A stretch of 64,000 nt of DNA from Mycolicibacterium doricum. GTDB lineage: Bacteria > Actinomycetota > Actinomycetes > Mycobacteriales > Mycobacteriaceae. How positions within the stretch are numbered: position 1 is the first letter of the stretch; every line of letters begins with the position of its first letter. The position numbers were made by a program, and so were the translations under genes. A model generated the notes under the pieces. That model did not search any database, was not told the DNA's origin, and saw only the letters and a program-made list of their open reading frames with translations. Below, in pieces: positions 60,993 to 64,000 of the stretch. The stretch is taken from the NCBI RefSeq assembly GCF_010728155.1, contig NZ_AP022605.1:1054001-1118000 (forward strand). The letters run 5' to 3'.

Positions 60993-63512
60993 CAGGACTC
61001 CTGACATAGCTCAGTAATTGGTGTGCGGTCGTCGGTGGAATTTGATGCTGTAGCGCAGGGTCAGGCCGGTGCCGGGGTAGGCGGTGTGGGTGTCGTTGAG
61101 CAGTTCGCAGAGTTCGTCGATGGCGGCGGTGTGCCGGGGTGCGGGCAGCGGGTCGAGTCGGATGTGCAGGGTGTTGGTGTCGTGGTCGGGGATGATGTCG
61201 CCGGAGCCGGCCAGCGCGGTGCGGATCAGGGTGTGGGCTTCGTCGTCGGCGCGGGTGTAGCCGGTGTCGGTGAGGATCGCCCGGGCCAGCGATCGCATGG
61301 TGTTGTAGGCGGCGATGCGGATGGCGTGGTGGATCAGTTTGGTTTCGGTGTCGAGGACCTGCTGGCCGGGGTTGACCTGAGACAGCGGGACTCGGACCGG
61401 GATCGCCTGGTGGGCGGCGAGCGCCGCGTCGAGGGCGGCTTCGGCGGCGTGGGTGTCGGCGTTGATGGTGTTGATCATCTCGTTGGTCAGCACCACCGAG
61501 GTTCCGGGTTGCGGCGAGTGGGCGGCCAGCAGCGCGGCGTCGCTGGCGGTTTCGGCCAGATCAAGTGCCCGCCGGGCCTTTTCGACGGCGCGGTAGGCGG
61601 GCTTCTTGGCCGGGTTGGGCACCATCCGGTTGGCGTCGTCGTCGGTGGCGCGGTAGGTGTCGTGGGAGTCGAGGTCGAAATGGATGCGGCCGTAGCGGTA
61701 GTGGTTCTCCTGGCGCCAGCGGGACCCCATCCGGTAACGGATCTCGGCGGCGGGGAGATCGGCGCGGGTGGTCAGGATGTGCATTTGGCGGGCCGCGGCG
61801 GCGTCGTGCAGGCTGATCTGCCGCATCGCGAACACCTCACCCGCGCGTGGGCCCTCGGCGATGGCCAGCTCGACGCCGGTGTCGGCGAGGCGCCAGGTGT
61901 GGGTGCGGCCGTGCTCGTCGGTGTGGGTGTGCTCGGCGAACTCGTGCTCGGCGATGTCGGCGGTGGCGCCTTTGCGCCAGGTCAGGGTGTCGAACCCGGC
62001 CGCGTCCAGGTCGGCGAACAGGGTCGGGGACCAGCCGCCGCGGTCGAACCCGACCAGCACGCGGCGGTCGTCGCCGACCAGCGCACGCAGCTCGGGGATC
62101 AACCGGCGCAGCTCCGACGCCAGCGAGGCGGCGGGTTCGGCCATCACCACCAGCAAAGGGTCCCCGGCGGCGTCGGCGACCCAGGTTTCCACCGTGGCCG
62201 GGGCGGGGAACTTCAACCGCGGCACATGGGTTTTCGCGATCTTACGGGTGCCCTGATAGGCGCGCACATGCCCGTCGACATAGCACACCGCCACCTGCTC
62301 GGGCCGGGCCTGCACATGCCTGGCCGCCGTCGCGGCGATCCAGTCGCCGGCCCTGCCCGCCTGGGCGAGCAGCCCGATCTTGCGGCGGATCGTCTTCACC
62401 TCCGGCGCCCGGTCCAAACCGAGCACTCGACCCAGCGCGGACGGGTCGATCCGGGTGGCGCCCTCCGCGCGAGCCTCGCCGAGCAGGGCGCGGAACACGC
62501 TCTCGCACAACATCGTATCCAGCGAGTAGAACCCGTTCGGGAAATCGCCGTAGACGGTGTGCGCGCACTCGAGCAGCCCGGTCGCCGTCAACGCGGGCAG
62601 CGCCAGCAGCAGCCCGGCCAGCGGGGCCCGCGCACACGGTGTGAACACCGGTGCCGCGTAGCCGATCAACCCGAACGCCGCCAACGCCCGCTCACCAGAG
62701 CGGTCGACCGGATCCGCCAACACCGGCACCCGCGCAGGATCATCGGGAACCTCTGCGGGGCAACCCGTCTCCACCTTCGCCTCGGTCTTCGCCTGGGCCT
62801 TCGCCTCGGCCTCCACCGCGGGCTCGGCCTCCGCCTCGACCTCCGCCTCGGGCTCGGGCTCGCGCTCGACAGGGGCATCGGAAGTCGTTGCGAGGCACGG
62901 TTCCTCGGTACGGGGGCCGCCATGGGTGAGCACGAGCGCGTTGCGGACACTGCCCCTAGACACGCCGGTTTCGGCGGCGATGGCGCGGTAGGACGCCCCG
63001 CCGCCGCGCAGCCGGTGGATGGCCGCGACGGTGTCGGCGGTGAGTTTCGACCTGCGTTTGGGCCCTTTGCGTTCGGCGAGCAGCCCGGCCACACCGGAAT
63101 CGGTGAGCTGGGTGTCCCAGCGCCGCACGGTGGCCGGTTTCACCGCGAACGCTTCGGCGGCCTCGAGCTGGGTGGCGGCCTTGATCCGGATCAGCGACAC
63201 CGCCGCGAACCGGCGCGCCGCGGTGTCGCCGGCGTCCCAGGCGTAGGCCAGATTGCCGTGCACGAACACCCGGCCGCCGTCGTCGTCCTCGACCATCGCC
63301 GCGGCCGTGCCGACCGGGCGCGCGTCGCCCGGCGCCAACGGCAGGGGCGGCTGCGTGGTCATCACGGCCATCATCCACCACTCTCGAAGTCGCCGAATCG
63401 GTCTATCTATTATTGGACATCGCGGGCGGGAACCGCGCCGTGACACACCGGAAATGAGCAGATCAGAGCACAGAATTACCGACCGGGCACCGGCTCCATG
63501 TCAGGAGTCCTG
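60993..63512. mobile_element. complete insertion sequence, 2520 bp, 15 bp inverted repeats, 5 bp target duplication
   Basis: The ends are perfect inverted repeats, CAGGACTCCTGACAT at 60993-61007 and its complement at 63498-63512. GGGTA flanks both ends directly (60988-60992 and 63513-63517), the expected target duplication. One long transposase gene fills the inside on the minus strand. Intact ends, duplication and open frame suggest recent insertion. Confidence 0.9.
61011..63374 (-). CDS. DDE transposase of the insertion sequence
   Basis: This is a 787-residue transposase (from MMAVMTTQPP, 63374; an in-frame ATG at 63362 is also possible). Two helix-turn-helix units lie at about residues 65-105 (FAVKPATVRRWDTQLTDSG) and 125-150 (ASYRAIAAETGVSRGSVRN). 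An Ala/Glu/Lys-rich low-complexity linker follows. Catalytic acids are probably Asp in VCYVDGHVRAYQG, Asp in VLVGFDRGGWSPTL and Glu in WRQENHYRYGRIHFD. It is larger than most IS transposases; I cannot name the IS family. It ends 4 bases inside the left inverted repeat. Confidence 0.85.
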   Translation of the reverse strand: MMAVMTTQPPLPLAPGDARPVGTAAAMVEDDDGGRVFVHGNLAYAWDAGDTAARRFAAVSLIRIKAATQLEAAEAFAVKPATVRRWDTQLTDSGVAGLLAERKGPKRRSKLTADTVAAIHRLRGGGASYRAIAAETGVSRGSVRNALVLTHGGPRTEEPCLATTSDAPVEREPEPEAEVEAEAEPAVEAEAKAQAKTEAKVETGCPAEVPDDPARVPVLADPVDRSGERALAAFGLIGYAAPVFTPCARAPLAGLLLALPALTATGLLECAHTVYGDFPNGFYSLDTMLCESVFRALLGEARAEGATRIDPSALGRVLGLDRAPEVKTIRRKIGLLAQAGRAGDWIAATAARHVQARPEQVAVCYVDGHVRAYQGTRKIAKTHVPRLKFPAPATVETWVADAAGDPLLVVMAEPAASLASELRRLIPELRALVGDDRRVLVGFDRGGWSPTLFADLDAAGFDTLTWRKGATADIAEHEFAEHTHTDEHGRTHTWRLADTGVELAIAEGPRAGEVFAMRQISLHDAAAARQMHILTTRADLPAAEIRYRMGSRWRQENHYRYGRIHFDLDSHDTYRATDDDANRMVPNPAKKPAYRAVEKARRALDLAETASDAALLAAHSPQPGTSVVLTNEMINTINADTHAAEAALDAALAAHQAIPVRVPLSQVNPGQQVLDTETKLIHHAIRIAAYNTMRSLARAILTDTGYTRADDEAHTLIRTALAGSGDIIPDHDTNTLHIRLDPLPAPRHTAAIDELCELLNDTHTAYPGTGLTLRYSIKFHRRPHTNY

Positions 63513-63608
63513 GGGTAAGGCACCCGGATATTGTCGTACTTCTTACCGTGCGCTCGCCGGTACTCTTATCTTGAAGTTACGGTTTGCTCGGCATGAGGGA
63601 GGGGTCAA

Positions 63609-63938
63609 TTGCCGAATGCAGTTCGCGTAGTACCCGAGGACCTTCACGTGTCGGCGTCCACGGTCGATGCCCATGGCGACGAGTTATGGTTACGGCATGG
63701 GTCCGCCGATAGCCGCGTCGAGGCGGCGCAGGTCGGTGTACCGGCGCAGGCCGCAACGGCACTCGCCGGTGCGCTGACCAAGTGGCAAGCTGACACGACG
63801 GCGCTCTTCGGCCGGTTCGTCGAGCTCAGTGAGGCGATGCGGACGGCCGCGCTCGGCTACGCGCAAACCGATGCGCACAACGCAGCACGTATCGCTGGCG
63901 TGGGCGACCAGGTGACCGCAGACAATCTCGGTCTGTAG
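63609..63938 (+). CDS. EspC-like ESX secretion-associated protein (DUF2580)
   Basis: This is a 109-residue helical protein starting at TTG 63609 behind GGGAGGGG. VVPEDLHVSASTVDAHGDEL at the N-terminus and helices rich in Ala, with GALTKWQADTTALFGRFVEL, are typical of the EspC/EspF (DUF2580) group linked to type VII secretion. It is followed after 15 bp by another gene, probably its partner. Confidence 0.75.
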   Translation: MPNAVRVVPEDLHVSASTVDAHGDELWLRHGSADSRVEAAQVGVPAQAATALAGALTKWQADTTALFGRFVELSEAMRTAALGYAQTDAHNAARIAGVGDQVTADNLGL

Positions 63939-63953
63939 CTGCCGGCCCTGACC

Positions 63954-64000
63954 ATGACCATTTCTGTCGAGGAGATTGACCGCTGGGACGCCGGCGACGT
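63954..64000 (+). CDS. start of a probable ESX-associated partner gene (truncated by window)
   Basis: Only MTISVEEIDRWDAGDV is visible from ATG 63954. Proteins beginning this way commonly follow DUF2580 genes in mycobacteria. No more can be said from 47 bases. Confidence 0.5.
   Translation, partial: MTISVEEIDRWDAGD

Noticed and set aside
61023..63443. 806-codon plus-strand open frame opposite the transposase
   Set aside because: It mirrors the transposase on the other strand. The translation is Gly/Val/Arg-rich with no motifs, a common effect of high-GC antisense DNA.

Overview
The window is high-GC actinobacterial DNA and is almost certainly from a fast-growing mycobacterium (Mycolicibacterium type). 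The evidence is an antigen 85 mycolyltransferase, an RpfB-type protein, an EspC-like ESX-associated protein, FprA, two EthA-like monooxygenases, the fadB4/fadE23/fadE24/hisN neighbourhood of the nuo locus, and a tmRNA whose tag ends in the mycobacterial QRDYALAA. Many gene junctions are ATGA or GTGA overlaps, and GTG/TTG starts are common.

Layout. 1-7.7 kb: end of an FAD-linked oxidase, a small secreted or anchored protein, FadB4, an alpha/beta hydrolase, a decayed amine oxidase, a Baeyer-Villiger-type monooxygenase and a crotonase. 7.8-23.4 kb: a complete 14-gene complex I operon (nuoA to nuoN, minus strand). It contains an unusual 4 x 32 bp array between nuoK and nuoL and a related single unit between nuoD and nuoE; these encode 10-11-residue peptides chained by stop/start overlaps. 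23.5-31.8 kb: a response-regulator-like protein, an HMG-CoA lyase-like / CoA-transferase pair, antigen 85, a decayed YhdH-type reductase, the two acyl-CoA dehydrogenases and the HisN-type phosphatase. 31.8-39.6 kb: FprA, then a conserved plus-strand run prfB, mscS-like, Pro/Thr-rich protein, ftsE, ftsX, smpB, a frameshifted EamA transporter and ssrA (tmRNA). 39.7-45.1 kb: accessory DNA with an AT-richer EthA-like gene carrying a palindrome at its start, an Lnt homologue with Ser at the catalytic Cys, an RpfB fused behind a transposase N-terminal domain, and a broken DUF1906 gene. 45.1-53.3 kb: a 2-aminoethylphosphonate-type uptake and catabolism operon (alkaline-phosphatase-fold enzyme, ABC transporter, phosphonatase-like HAD enzyme, FAD amine oxidase) facing a decayed HD-oxygenase gene and a PhnF-like GntR regulator across a PhnF-type operator. 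53.3-58.1 kb: DUF190, two CrcB genes, phosphoglucomutase and an MFS transporter. 58.1-64 kb: tRNA-Ala with an adjacent serine-integrase element (integrase frameshifted), an XRE regulator, a QueD-like remnant, a complete insertion sequence with 15 bp inverted repeats and a 5 bp target duplication, then an EspC-like gene and the start of its partner.

The core of the window is housekeeping: respiration, lipid oxidation, cell division, trans-translation and central sugar metabolism. The accessory parts lie beside classic integration targets (the tmRNA and tRNA-Ala 3' ends). The window is rich in small indel damage: several frameshifted genes and at least five short tandem duplications of 12-17 bp outside the nuo array. 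This fits known mycobacterial biology, because these bacteria lack MutS/MutL repair and their NucS system does not correct indels. Protein functions are judged from motifs and remembered family sequences only; no database search was run.
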